Shown here: piece by piece, positions 36,074-45,872 of the stretch
Layout of the letters: the number at the start of each line of letters is the position of its first letter
Position numbering within the stretch: position 1 is the stretch's first letter
NCBI GenBank assembly: GCA_963664935.2
Contig: CAXXSE010000001.1
Location: forward strand, 248,001 to 312,000
Direction: 5' to 3'
DNA length: 64,000 nucleotides
Source: G963664935 sp963664935
Lineage (GTDB): Bacteria; Pseudomonadota; Gammaproteobacteria; Methylococcales; G963664935
Made by a program: the position numbers and the translations under genes
Notes under the pieces: generated by a model
What the model was told of the DNA's origin: nothing
What the model saw: the letters and a program-made list of their open reading frames with translations, nothing else
Database searches by the model: none

Positions 36074-36817
36074 ATGCATTTGAAATTGCTCGTATCCACG
36101 GCATCGATGATGCTGTTGATAGCGATCTGGCAATTGTGTTCGTGGGGATTCGATTCCTCACTTCTGCCGCCACCCTTCTTGGTTACCCAGGCTTTAATCG
36201 CCGAAATAGAGTCGGGCGAGTTACCCTACCATTTGGGCGTGACTTTAGCTCGATTGGGTATTAGTTTTTTTCTGGCGATGATCCTGGGTACAGCCCTAGG
36301 TATTTTCCTTGGTAGGCATCAAAAGGTTGACCGTTTTTTTGATGGCTGGCTGGTGATATTTTTAAATATTCCAGCGTTGGTTACTATTATTCTTTGCTTT
36401 GTGTGGTTCGGATTAGTTGAAACAGCAGCTATATTAGCCGTTGTCGTCAATAAGTTGCCTAATGTGGTCGTGACCCTCAGGGAAGGAACGCGCGCGCTGA
36501 ATCGAGACTTAATGGAAATGGGTCAGGCCTATCGTTTCGGTACAATTAGAACTCTACGACATATCATCTGGCCACAGTTGTTTCCGTTCGTGATGGCGGC
36601 TTCACGAACCGGGCTTGCTCTAATTTGGAAGATTGTGCTGGTTGTTGAACTCCTTGGCCGGAGCAATGGCATGGGTTACCAACTCCATCTTTTTTTTCAA
36701 CTATTCGATGTGTCCAGGATTCTCGCCTATACCATAGCATTTATCATCATCATTCAGTTGATTGAAGCCACTATTCTTAAGCCCCTCGAAGTGCGCTCGC
36801 AAAGGTGGCGACGATGA
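36074..36817 (+). CDS. ABC-importer permease (SsuC/TauC-like)
   Basis: A 247-residue inner-membrane protein with about six hydrophobic segments. The EAA loop typical of importer permeases is readable as DLMEMGQAYRFGTIRTLRHI followed by IWPQLFPF, which docks to the ATPase. LPPPFLVTQALIAE and NIPALVTIILCFVWFGL are typical of the sulfonate/nitrate/taurine group. It lies 24 bp after the binding-protein gene and overlaps the ATPase gene by ATGA. Confidence 0.85.
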   Translation: MHLKLLVSTASMMLLIAIWQLCSWGFDSSLLPPPFLVTQALIAEIESGELPYHLGVTLARLGISFFLAMILGTALGIFLGRHQKVDRFFDGWLVIFLNIPALVTIILCFVWFGLVETAAILAVVVNKLPNVVVTLREGTRALNRDLMEMGQAYRFGTIRTLRHIIWPQLFPFVMAASRTGLALIWKIVLVVELLGRSNGMGYQLHLFFQLFDVSRILAYTIAFIIIIQLIEATILKPLEVRSQRWRR

Positions 36818-37557
36818 CCCACCTGGACGTTGACATCCGTGGGAAAACTTACCCCAAAGTGGGCAAATCAGAGCGACGCCACGTTATTGAAAATCTGAAA
36901 TTTTCACTAACTGAAAACCAATTTGTCTGTTTGGTAGGCCCCTCGGGATGTGGTAAAACCACCTTGCTCAACATTGTCGGTGGACTGGATAATGATTTTG
37001 AAGGCCACATCAAAATCAACCGGGATCGAAAACCCGATCCAACTATTGCTTATGTATTTCAAAATCCACGCTTACTGCCCTGGCGTACAGCCCGGGAAAA
37101 TATAGAGCTGGCGCTTCAGCCGGGTGAAACAAATGAGCAGATTGACATTCTGTTGAAAGCCATGGGGCTTGCCGATGTCGCTCATGCTTATCCTGAAAGG
37201 TTATCTCTGGGCATGAGCCGACGTGTTGCATTGGCCCGAGCGTTCGCAATCCAACCCGATCTGTTGATTATGGATGAGCCTTTTGTTTCTCTGGATCCAT
37301 CGACAGCCGGGCGGGTGCGCCGGCTACTTTTGGAAATCTGGGAACAACGACCGCTTATCGTACTGTTTGTGACCCACGATTTGCGGGAAGCCATCGCTCT
37401 GTCCGATCGCGTGCTGGTTCTTTCCGAATCCCCAATGACGCTTGTTCATGATATCCCAGTGAATATCCCAAGAGCCCAAAGGGGTGATAGCGACAAAATG
37501 GAGATATTTCTAAAAAATCTTGTAGCGGAGTACAGCGAAATTAAAACCAAATTTTAA
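36814..37557 (+). CDS. ABC-importer ATPase (SsuB/TauB-like)
   Basis: A nucleotide-binding subunit of about 247 residues. Walker A GPSGCGKTT, Q-loop YVFQNPRLLPW, signature LSLGMSRRVALARA (a variant of LSGGM.QR), Walker B LLIMDEPF and the switch His in FVTHDLREA are all present. ATG 36814 overlaps the permease stop (ATGA) and is preferred to GTG 36805. It powers the importer encoded by the two preceding genes. The LSLGM change in the signature is noteworthy but tolerated in this subfamily as far as I recall. Confidence 0.88.
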   Translation: MTHLDVDIRGKTYPKVGKSERRHVIENLKFSLTENQFVCLVGPSGCGKTTLLNIVGGLDNDFEGHIKINRDRKPDPTIAYVFQNPRLLPWRTARENIELALQPGETNEQIDILLKAMGLADVAHAYPERLSLGMSRRVALARAFAIQPDLLIMDEPFVSLDPSTAGRVRRLLLEIWEQRPLIVLFVTHDLREAIALSDRVLVLSESPMTLVHDIPVNIPRAQRGDSDKMEIFLKNLVAEYSEIKTKF

Positions 37558-37626
37558 GATTTGTTTTACCTCCTATAATTAATGGATAACTGAGATGTTA
37601 AATCCAAAAATAGACGGTATTACAAA

Positions 37627-38233
37627 ATGAACAAGGCTAAATTTGAGAATGCGTCTTCCCAAGACGCACCGCTACCCTTCGCACTTCGAGATCGGGAAGT
37701 GAGCCGGTGGGTGAGTGAACTCCCCATAACCGATATTCAACGCTGTTGCGGCTTGGTTCTTCCGACGTTGAAAGTACTCAATAGGCAACCGATGCCGGCA
37801 ATTGCCCGTTTTGAAACACTGGAAGAATTGAGACCCCTGGTATTTTTACTGTCGCAAAAGTTGGAATCCCAGTTCATTGGCGCCCGCTTCCCATTAGAAA
37901 AAACAATTGACGAATCCGCCATCGATTGTATTGAGTTTCATCACGAACTGGCGCACGGTTATGCATTGGTGAGCTTGGACAGGTCGTTTGCCGCTCCGGT
38001 TCATTTCAACGATTTACTCCGTACCCGTACCCTATACCGTGCACTTCAGTCCTATGCGCTGGTAATGGTCCGGCATGGCCTGCTTTATCAAACGCGGAGT
38101 TTTGACTCGTGGAGAGAGGTTTACGCGCTGTATAGTTTGGCTGAGCGATACGAGATTCAAAATATACGGGTCAAAGATGACGAAATTCAAACCGAATCCA
38201 CCGTCGGCGATGTCTTCAAATGCATTTTACTAT
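37627..38233 (+). pseudogene. protein of unknown function truncated by IS copy 2
   Basis: About 202 codons remain before the IS end. The start MNKAKFENASSQDAPLPFALRDREVSRW and the block LKVLNRQPMPAIARFETLEEL resemble, from memory, the N-terminal region of some gammaproteobacterial proteins that end in a PilZ (cyclic-di-GMP) domain. The part that would confirm this is missing. The last codons of the open frame come from the IS. Because IS copy 2 has no target duplication, the lost 3' part is probably deleted rather than displaced. Confidence 0.55.
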
Positions 38234-40032
38234 CTCGTCAGTCACGAGTTCTATCCGATTTGACGTAACTATTCAGGCCCTGAATTCATTTTTTCGATGT
38301 GTCACCTCGACCAACGGAAGAAAGTCTTATCACCCATTGATAGCTCTGCGCTTTAAGATTGCCCACTGGTGTTCATAAAAGATGAGTAGTGTAGAAAATA
38401 GAAATCGATAATTACGACTAGACATTTGCTAAAAAAACACGGATCCTTCTTTTCTTTGTAGAAGTACAGATGGAAGGAGGAGACCCCGTGCAACAGTATA
38501 TTTCTCAGAGTTTAGAAAGCTTTCAAAGCGTTTTTTCCAGATCGAGTACTTGGTTGTTGTTCTGCGCCATTGTGATTGGATTTATGGGGGCAGGAGAAAT
38601 GATAGGCGTGACGTCGTTGTGTCGTTTCTGGCTATTAGATGAACTTGGTTATTACCGCTTGCTCCGTTTTTTTAGATCCAAAGCGTATGTCTATGGGGCG
38701 TTGCTCGATGCTTGGCAAGATTTTGTGAATCGCCAAGGAAAATCCGTTGAAGTAGCTGGACGAGCGATACTTCTGGGTGACCATACCGCGGTGATCAAAG
38801 ATGGACGCAAGATGCCCGGCGTGGTATCGATGCACGAGTCATCGGAGACGCAAACGAAACCCGGCTATTTTCGGGCCCAATGTTGGGGCAGCATTGGCAT
38901 CTTGATCGGGTCGTTATCCGCTTGTTTTTGTTGTCCTTTGCAGCTTCAAATTCATCAGGGATGGGCTCATTTAGGGTTGAACGACGAGCGCGATAATCCA
39001 TGTCGGATCAAGCTCACCGACCGCTTGGTGGCCATGGCGATTCATTTTGCGGTGACGAATCACTGTCTGTGTTATTTGGTGTTGGATGCCTTTTTTTCAA
39101 CCGGGGGCGTATTTCGAGCTTGCCACTATTATTCAATCCAGCATCAGGCGCGGTGGGTTGAGGTGCTGGTCAAAGCCAAGAATAGCTATGTGGGTTATTT
39201 CCCCGCGCCACCGAAACCCGCCTCTCGCCCCGGACCTCAGCCGCTCTATGGCGAGAAAGTGTGTTTAAGAGAATGCTTCGACCACCTTCATTTGTTTGAG
39301 ACGGTGACCTGTCAAGTCTACGGTAAAACCGAATCCATCCGGGTTATGACGCTTACACTGTTATGGCGGCCCATCGCTGATCAGGTGTTATTTATTCTCG
39401 CCGTCACCTCAAAAGGCCCAATGGTTCTAATGAGTTCCGATTTAACGCTGTCAGCCATTGATGCCGTTGAACTGTATTGTGCTAGAACCCGCATTGAAAT
39501 CATGTTCGCGATGTTAAAGCATGTGATCGGCGCCTTTAAATTTCGTTTTTGGACTAAAAAATTGCCAAAACATTCTAGACGCCCCTTTTCCAATCGTCTT
39601 CTCAAAGCCCCACAGCCCCAGGATATTCATACCGTTCAAGCGTGCTGGCGAGCCTATGAAATCTTCGTGCTCTGTGCCTCCATTGCCTTGGGGTTAATGC
39701 AATTGATTGCGCTCCAGTATCAAGATACGATTTGGTCTGAGCACTCGCTTTATCTTCGCACTCAATCGCGTGATTTGCCATCGGAGAAAACCGTCAAGCA
39801 AATTTTAGCGCCATTGTTCCTCAAACAATTCTTTCGACTTGAGGAAAATGGCATGATTCAACAGATCCGTGCCCGCTTGATGGCTGTTTCCGATGAAATA
39901 GATGACGATTAAACTGAATGAGGCGTTCTATGCTCTAATTCTCTGCGATCTTCAAAATTTTTCATCAAACATACTACGATGGAGAGGGTAGTTTTGCCCC
40001 GCTTTTCTCGCTGTTAACTCACGACTGCCGAG
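38234..40032 (+). mobile_element. 1799-bp IS4-superfamily insertion sequence, copy 2
   Basis: Same element as copy 1, same length, opposite orientation. Left end CTCGTCAGTCACGAGTT at 38234, right end closing ...CACGACTGCCGAG at 40032. Unlike copies 1 and 3 it lacks a target duplication: the flanks read TTACTAT and ATGCAAT. Both neighbouring genes are truncated exactly at the ends. This is the pattern left by recombination between two IS copies or by an IS-adjacent deletion. Confidence 0.92.
38488..39912 (+). CDS. IS4-type transposase, full length (copy 2)
   Basis: The only uninterrupted copy, about 474 residues from GTG 38488, which follows GGAGGAG at good spacing; an ATG at 38470 lies upstream of that site. 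DDE residues lie in LLGDHTAVIKDG, LVLDAFFSTGG and the YREK block ELYCARTRIEIMFAMLK. The C-terminus RLEENGMIQQIRARLMAVSDE is absent from copy 1. This copy is the likely active source that could move all three. Confidence 0.88.
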   Translation: MQQYISQSLESFQSVFSRSSTWLLFCAIVIGFMGAGEMIGVTSLCRFWLLDELGYYRLLRFFRSKAYVYGALLDAWQDFVNRQGKSVEVAGRAILLGDHTAVIKDGRKMPGVVSMHESSETQTKPGYFRAQCWGSIGILIGSLSACFCCPLQLQIHQGWAHLGLNDERDNPCRIKLTDRLVAMAIHFAVTNHCLCYLVLDAFFSTGGVFRACHYYSIQHQARWVEVLVKAKNSYVGYFPAPPKPASRPGPQPLYGEKVCLRECFDHLHLFETVTCQVYGKTESIRVMTLTLLWRPIADQVLFILAVTSKGPMVLMSSDLTLSAIDAVELYCARTRIEIMFAMLKHVIGAFKFRFWTKKLPKHSRRPFSNRLLKAPQPQDIHTVQACWRAYEIFVLCASIALGLMQLIALQYQDTIWSEHSLYLRTQSRDLPSEKTVKQILAPLFLKQFFRLEENGMIQQIRARLMAVSDEIDDD

Positions 40033-41133
40033 ATGCAATGATGGAAGCCCTAATCATATAGCAGTAGTTACCTACCCATTCCATTCCTTCGATACCCTTA
40101 GCCATTCGGGGTAATCGACTCAAGCTGAGTAATGTGCCTACAATCAAGCTCATCCAAATCGCGAAGGCGACAAACCGTGTTCGGCAAAAATTTCCACATA
40201 GGCGCTGTGCCACTCTCTTTGTGTGACATAGTGCCAACCTTCGAATCCGGATCCGATAAATGGGTGCTTGACGGTATGATTCCAGCCGTCTACCCATACT
40301 TCGATTCGACCCAGGGCCGACTTATCTTCCTCATAGGTTTCGATGGTCTGCATACGGCCAAACCATTCGTCGGGTAGCGAGTGAAAAGCAGCGAAAAGCC
40401 CAATCACCAATATCGGTATAGCCAGATATTTTCGTTTGCTGTGCCATAGGAGAATAATTGTCACCACAACCATGGTCAGCAAACCACCACGAGACCAGGA
40501 CGAAAGGGAAGATGCGAAACTGAGCGGTATTGCCGCCATCAGGGCCATTCGTATCCATTTATTTTTGGTTTCCCGGTACCATAAAACCAGTAGAGGAATA
40601 TTAATCAACACCGCGAGCGCAAACTGGTTATTGTCAAAAAACTGAGTCCCATTCGGTCCATAAACCCGTGAGCTGAAACCATGGGTAATTGCGAATATCC
40701 CACCCTTTGATGCGATAAGACCAATGGACGCCGCAACCGTGATAATCAGATAATAGGTTTTTTCGCGCGTGTTTATTAACACTAAGGTAAAAATGTACGG
40801 CAAGTATATTTTCGTGACCAACCAAAACTTTGCCCATGCGAACTCGGGATGATACGCTTGCGTAGTGGTGAAGAAAAAATAGAACCAAAGCAAAATAAAT
40901 GTAGGTAGACGCCAGTCTTTGGGTAAAGTTTGCCGGTCTTTGGTCAATAAGGTTGCAAACGCTACTACGAAAAAAAGGGTTTGGAAAGCAGGGAAATCAC
41001 GCGCAAAACCCCAGGAGAACGAATGGGGATTCATATAGCTGAAAATGGCCAAGGTCAGCACGCCATGCCAAGCACATCGAAGGGCAACGACGATGCAACC
41101 CGCTACAAAGATTAATACCGCAATATCACGCAC
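40033..41133 (-). pseudogene. exosortase-associated Wzy/O-ligase-like gene, frameshifted and truncated
   Basis: A multi-helix membrane protein (MRDIAVLIFVAGCIVVALRC, YMNPHSFSWGFARDFP, ARVYGPNGTQ-like SSRVYGPNGTQFFDNNQFAL, SWSRGGLLTM, GSGFEGWHYV) that resembles the putative O-glycosylation ligase/Wzy-type polymerase linked to the exosortase A/PEP-CTERM system. After FAEHG a one-base deletion near 40160 shifts the frame. The continuation FVAFAIWMSLIVGTLLSLSR is in another frame and is cut by the right end of IS copy 2. It would have polymerised or ligated the glycan in the periplasm and is no longer functional. Confidence 0.8.
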
Positions 41134-41374
41134 AATGGGAAACTAAAAATTTGAATTCTTACTAGACTTTAGCAGAAAACAAAAGCTATGAATGCTGGAA
41201 GGGCATGGTTAATGCCGAAAAAAAAGCATTCGAACTCTTGTCCCTAACCACATTTTTTTAAATACCGGATACCAAATATCGCTGCTAAACCTGAAGAGAC
41301 CCACGGACTCCCATGGAAAATATCGCTTCTTCTACTATCTTTGGTTAATTAGGCCTCATCGAAAAAAGAAATAA

Positions 41375-42337
41375 GTGAACCTTTCTGTTGTAATCTGCAC
41401 ACACAATCGTCTAACGCTGCTTATCCAAGCCATCGCGTCACTTAACCGGGCAACTCACCCAAATGGAGTCGCTATTAAACTTCTCATTATTGTCAATGCC
41501 TGCACCGATGGCACGGTTGAATGGCTGAGATCCTATCAACAACTCATGAATTCGGAAAAGCTATTACCCTTGCAATGGTCCGTAGAAAAAACCCCTGGTA
41601 AATCAAATGCTCTCAACCGGGCTATCGGCATGATTAAATCACCAGTAACATGTTTTATCGACGACGACCAACGTGTCCATCACGATTATTTCTGTTCTGT
41701 TGTTAAGGGGATCAATCAGTTTCCTGACTTTGACTTATTCTGTGGTCGAATGAAACCCGATTGGACGGGTAAAGAACCAAACTGGGTGCACGATAAAGGT
41801 CCATATAGGATTCGCTTATCTCTAGTACCGGAATATGATTTAGGTTCCAGTTCAATCCCTATAATACAAGGCACCCATAAGTTGCCCAGCGGAGGCAATA
41901 TAATTGTTAAGAGTTACGTTTTTAAGAAAATAAAGGGGTTTTCCACGGATATAGGTCCTAAGGGACATAACTTGATAGGCGGAGAGGACATGGAGTTTCT
42001 GAGCCGTGCGTTAAAATCCAATTTCAATATACGTTATCTCCCTGAACTGTCTCAATATCATTATGTAGATCCTGAACGACTCAGACTATTATATATTCTT
42101 AAAAAAAGCTTTCAGCGTACTCGAAGTTCTAGCAAAATAATGGAAAACCAATTTGGTTTACCATCATACTTGATTTATAAAGTCTGTATTTTCTTTTTCC
42201 GCGCCACCTTGTCTTTTAATGAATTAAAAGCAAGGTATTTTTTAGTACGGCTAGCTGCTGTTTTAGGTGAAATTCAAAACCTACGAGATAATAATTTTAT
42301 CGCGATGAACCATAGTGTTAGACCAAAACCTCTATAG
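41375..42337 (+). CDS. family 2 glycosyltransferase
   Basis: A 320-residue GT-A glycosyltransferase starting at GTG. The donor domain has LSVVICTHNRLTLLIQAIAS, the DxD-type motif TCFIDDDQRVHHDYF, and a C-terminal acceptor segment with IGGEDMEFLSRAL (the ED catalytic-base region). It should add a sugar to the lipid-linked glycan. It ends with a TAG at normal length. The next gene encodes a GT39-type membrane transferase on the same strand. Confidence 0.88.
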   Translation: MNLSVVICTHNRLTLLIQAIASLNRATHPNGVAIKLLIIVNACTDGTVEWLRSYQQLMNSEKLLPLQWSVEKTPGKSNALNRAIGMIKSPVTCFIDDDQRVHHDYFCSVVKGINQFPDFDLFCGRMKPDWTGKEPNWVHDKGPYRIRLSLVPEYDLGSSSIPIIQGTHKLPSGGNIIVKSYVFKKIKGFSTDIGPKGHNLIGGEDMEFLSRALKSNFNIRYLPELSQYHYVDPERLRLLYILKKSFQRTRSSSKIMENQFGLPSYLIYKVCIFFFRATLSFNELKARYFLVRLAAVLGEIQNLRDNNFIAMNHSVRPKPL

Positions 42338-42428
42338 ATACACTTGCACTAACCGTTGATCCACACGAACGAAGTAGCATGTCCATTTTAAATAAATATA
42401 TTCATAAGCGCATAAGCGAGAACATACC

Positions 42429-44156
42429 ATGAACCAAAACCCTTCGATTCTTTCCGGTAATAGCAACACCAATTCAAGGACTATTTTATTAGCCCTATCC
42501 CTTTTAATGCTCCTAGGACTTTTCGTCCGCGGTTATAACCTTTCATTACCGGTTTTCCATTACGATGAGATGTACCACGTGTTCGCCGCAAAATCCCTTC
42601 TTTCTGATGGAACGCCTAATCTCCCCAGCGGTACACCGTATACCCGTTCACTGTATATTACTCAGATCGGTGCTCTATTGTTTCAGTACTTTGGCGTTTC
42701 AGAAGCGATTGCCAGAATTCCGTCCATATTGATTTCCATCTTGGTAGCATTTCTCATTTGGCGGCTTGGTAAATCGTGCATTGGTAGTAGAACTGCCTCA
42801 CTTGCAAGCGCTTTATTTATATTCTCGCCATGGTGCATCGAACTTGCCCGTTAGTTTCGGTATTATTCGTTTACGCAGCTATATTATCTAGGCTCTTTTT
42901 TCATACTGCTAACTTTTTTCCAAAGATCTTACGATATACGTCAATTTATTCGCGGCACTATACCTTTTAAGCGGCTCGTTTCGTGGAAATCAATTGCTTT
43001 GATGGCGTTACTTGGTTTAATGCTTCTACTGGGATGGAGAGACAACAAATTGGTGTTTGTATTATTCCCTAGTTTAATTGTCATAGTGGCGGTGCGACTC
43101 GTCATTTCTTTGATTACCGATGGCGTACGAAAAACCATTTTCAGTTCCGACGTGCTTTTAATAGCCATAGCCGGATTGTCATTTTTTATTCTTTTAATTG
43201 TTTCTCCGCTCACCATAAAAAACATTTATTGGCAGGCTATTCAAGTACCTGGATGGGCGTTGGACCGGGCTGAAGACTATTTTTATTACGTGAGATTTCT
43301 CTTTGTAGATTATCCTTTGTTTCCGCTTTTTTTCAGCGTCGGAAGTTATTTGATGTGTCGGCGATCAGGTCGGACGGGCGCTTGCCTGGTCGCCGCGGCT
43401 CTAATTCCCTTACTGTTGCTCTCCATCGTTTTAAATTGGCGCACGGCTCGATATATTAGTCACCTGATGCCTTTATTTTATATTGTAATGTCGGTCGGTA
43501 TGGTAGCATCAATTGAGTGGGTTGTCTCGATTTGCAAATCGTTAATTAAGGAAAGAAGTATTGCTTTTAACGACAAGCGACTATCTAAGATAGTCGTTAT
43601 GATCCTCGCTACCACATATCTGTGGTTTGTTCCCTGGACTACCCGAATTTTCGACGTGATCTCTAGTCCTACAGGGGTCTACCAAATTCGCAATAATTTC
43701 CGGGCGACAGCGGAATATTTTCGTTCTGATATTGCGGATGACGATGTTGTTGTAGTTACGATTCAACCACTAATGCTGGCATATTATTTGGGAAGGAATG
43801 TGGATTTTCTGATTGACGAGCATTGGGGCAAAGAACTTAAGATAAAGAATAAAAATCACCGATCTGGCGCTACAGCTTTATTCGGACTGGACGATGTCAC
43901 CGCAATGTTCGCCAATCATAAACGAGGTTGGATTTTCGTCGAAAAAGATCAATGGGATACCGGTACTCTATTTAAACTACTGCGTAATACCATAAACAAG
44001 AATACACGTTTGATTGAGAACAAAGAAACCGATTCCATTCTTGTCTTCGCTTCGCTTGGGGTATATAACCCTCGGGTCTTACCCGATCTCGTAGCATTCG
44101 CGGGAGAGCGCTATTTCAATCACACTATACTGTTGCGGATTTTCTATGCTTGTTGA
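42429..44156 (+). pseudogene. GT39/ArnT-like membrane glycosyltransferase with an in-frame amber codon
   Basis: Read through one TAG (42852-42854), the frame encodes about 575 residues. The N-terminal membrane loop VFHYDEMYHVFAAKSLL has the catalytic Asp-Glu typical of polyprenyl-phosphate-sugar transferases. The stretch SPWCIELAR/FRYYSFTQLYYLG lacks only one residue at the TAG, where family members have Gln (CAG to TAG). Hydrophobic segments and a C-terminal periplasmic domain follow. No frameshift is present. Either the gene is dead through a single point mutation or the amber is sometimes suppressed. Its end overlaps the convergent GT2 gene by 32 bp. Confidence 0.75.
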
Positions 44157-45081
44157 AATAGCCCGACAGTGTTCCGAAAAAATGCGCTATCGTCATTCTT
44201 TGTCTGAACGCATAGTCCATTCCTTCGGTTAGCATTTGGACAACATACTTTCCAATAGCCCTTGTGGTTTGGGGGAAAATAAACAATGGCGCACCCAAAA
44301 ATCTACGCGAATATTCGTTGCTGTCGTTGAAGGCTTTCTGGTAGCCGGCATTGCGGTGAATCGTTAAAAAATACTGTTTAGTAAGCTGATGCGGCAATAT
44401 GTGATGGTAAACAATCGCATCGGGGGCATAAAAAATCTTCGTCCCATCCAAGGCAGAGAGCCGATGAAAATAGTCGGTTTCCGCCCCTTTGAATAGTTCG
44501 TTCTTTTTGCTTCCTTCACCTTTCCTGCCGAGTTTTGTATTGAATAATCCGATCCGGTCGACAACCGCACGGCTGAATGCCATATTTCCACCAAATGGAT
44601 ATTGCTTGATCCCATCCACTTGCAAGGCTTTATCACCGTAATCCTGAAAACCTAAAAATCCATACATTTCCGGATTTTTGGTAATCCAGGACGGAAGGAC
44701 GACTGCAGGGTCGAGGTGAATACGGCCTCCGGTAGCATCCGCATCATTGGTGACCAGGGATTGATAGATCGAATTTAGCCACTTTTCGGAAACCGTAATA
44801 TCATCGTCCAGGTAAGCTAAATATTTACCCTTGGATTCTTTGATACCGAGGTTGCGGGCATGATTTAAACCTTGCGACGATTCGAAGGCATAGCGGATTT
44901 TTAGAGTAGATTTTTTTATAAGCTCGGCAATGGTTGCTTTGGTTTTGTCGGTCGAATTATTGTCGACAAACAAAACCTCCCAATTGATTTTGTCGGCATT
45001 TTGTTGTCGCTCTAATGCCTCAATACACATGGGAAGGTTTTTAAAACGATTATAAGTGCATATGACTACTGTAAAATCCAT
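44125..45081 (-). CDS. family 2 glycosyltransferase
   Basis: A 318-residue GT-A enzyme: FTVVICTYNRFKNLPMCIEAL, VLFVDNNSTDKT, AYLDDDITVSEKWL (DxD) and a later acceptor region with FKGAETDYFHRL. It is the last gene of a minus-strand group that begins at 48152 (GT2, beta-propeller protein, deacetylase, GT2). It uses a TAG stop at standard length. Confidence 0.9.
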   Translation of the reverse strand: MDFTVVICTYNRFKNLPMCIEALERQQNADKINWEVLFVDNNSTDKTKATIAELIKKSTLKIRYAFESSQGLNHARNLGIKESKGKYLAYLDDDITVSEKWLNSIYQSLVTNDADATGGRIHLDPAVVLPSWITKNPEMYGFLGFQDYGDKALQVDGIKQYPFGGNMAFSRAVVDRIGLFNTKLGRKGEGSKKNELFKGAETDYFHRLSALDGTKIFYAPDAIVYHHILPHQLTKQYFLTIHRNAGYQKAFNDSNEYSRRFLGAPLFIFPQTTRAIGKYVVQMLTEGMDYAFRQRMTIAHFFGTLSGYFNKHRKSATV

Positions 45082-45164
45082 GGATTTAGCCGCCTCGCGA
45101 ATAGGTTGGATTTAGCGCGTGAAAAGTAATAGCGTAATGGGAAAAGCACGGACATATCGTTGGT

Positions 45165-45872
45165 TCAGAATTTCAATTTTTGTTTAAAGTGCCACAAGCG
45201 GTCACTTCCAAAAACCTCAATTCTGCGAAGCACGAAGGGGTCGATCGCTGACCGGTTGAAACCGGAGCGGGTCGAGCACGCCGTCCTATAGCCCGATTGC
45301 TTCACCGATTCCACCACCGTGTCGTCGTATAGACCATAAGGATAGGCGAAATGCTGGATTTCGCGGTCCAATTGGTTTTCGAGTTCGTGTTTGGAATTGG
45401 ATACCTCTTGGTGAAGTAACGATTGATCGCCGGAAATCTCATTCAGTTTTGGGTGGGTTCGAGTATGGGAGCCAATGACGATACCGGAGTCGGCTATTTC
45501 CGAGAGCTGGGATTGAGAAAGCAGTTTTCGCTTTGGCGAGCCGCCACGGTGCATCCAATCGTTATCCCCCCCAACCCGATCCGATACCATAAACAACGTT
45601 GCGGGAACATTGAACCGCGTTAATATCGGAAAAGCATTGCGGTGAAAATCCTCGAACCCATCGTCAAATGTAACCGCGACCGCGTCGGAATCGATTGCTT
45701 TATCGCCATCTAATACCTCGGCTACGTCGTTGAGATTGATCAGGGAATAACCCGATTTCGAGAGATGTTCCATCTGCTGTGAAAATCTTAACGGCAGACA
45801 GCAGTACTTTGCTTCCCGTTCGGCTTTTGGCCGATCAATAATGTGGTACATCAAAATGACGATGCGGGCCAT
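45165..45872 (-). CDS. polysaccharide deacetylase (NodB-type)
   Basis: A protein of about 235 residues. The NodB domain has the catalytic base motif VAVTFDDGFEDFH, the zinc-binding SHTRTHPKL, and FAYPYGLYDDTVVE. It starts MARIVILMYHIIDRP; no signal peptide is seen, so it may act on cytoplasmic lipid-linked sugars or be exported otherwise. It would remove acetyl groups from amino sugars of the glycan. Its ATG overlaps the preceding propeller gene by about 4 bp. Confidence 0.87.
   Translation of the reverse strand: MARIVILMYHIIDRPKAEREAKYCCLPLRFSQQMEHLSKSGYSLINLNDVAEVLDGDKAIDSDAVAVTFDDGFEDFHRNAFPILTRFNVPATLFMVSDRVGGDNDWMHRGGSPKRKLLSQSQLSEIADSGIVIGSHTRTHPKLNEISGDQSLLHQEVSNSKHELENQLDREIQHFAYPYGLYDDTVVESVKQSGYRTACSTRSGFNRSAIDPFVLRRIEVFGSDRLWHFKQKLKF

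Noticed and set aside
37627..38268. A full-length 213-residue protein ending in SRQSRVLSDLT
   Set aside because: The last 11 codons lie inside the end of IS copy 2, so the natural C-terminus is missing.
42852..42854. Reassignment of TAG to glutamine in this genome
   Set aside because: TAG ends nadE, lpd, the GT4 gene, the J-like gene and two GT2 genes at normal family lengths, so it is still a stop. A suppressor tRNA acting at low level is not excluded.
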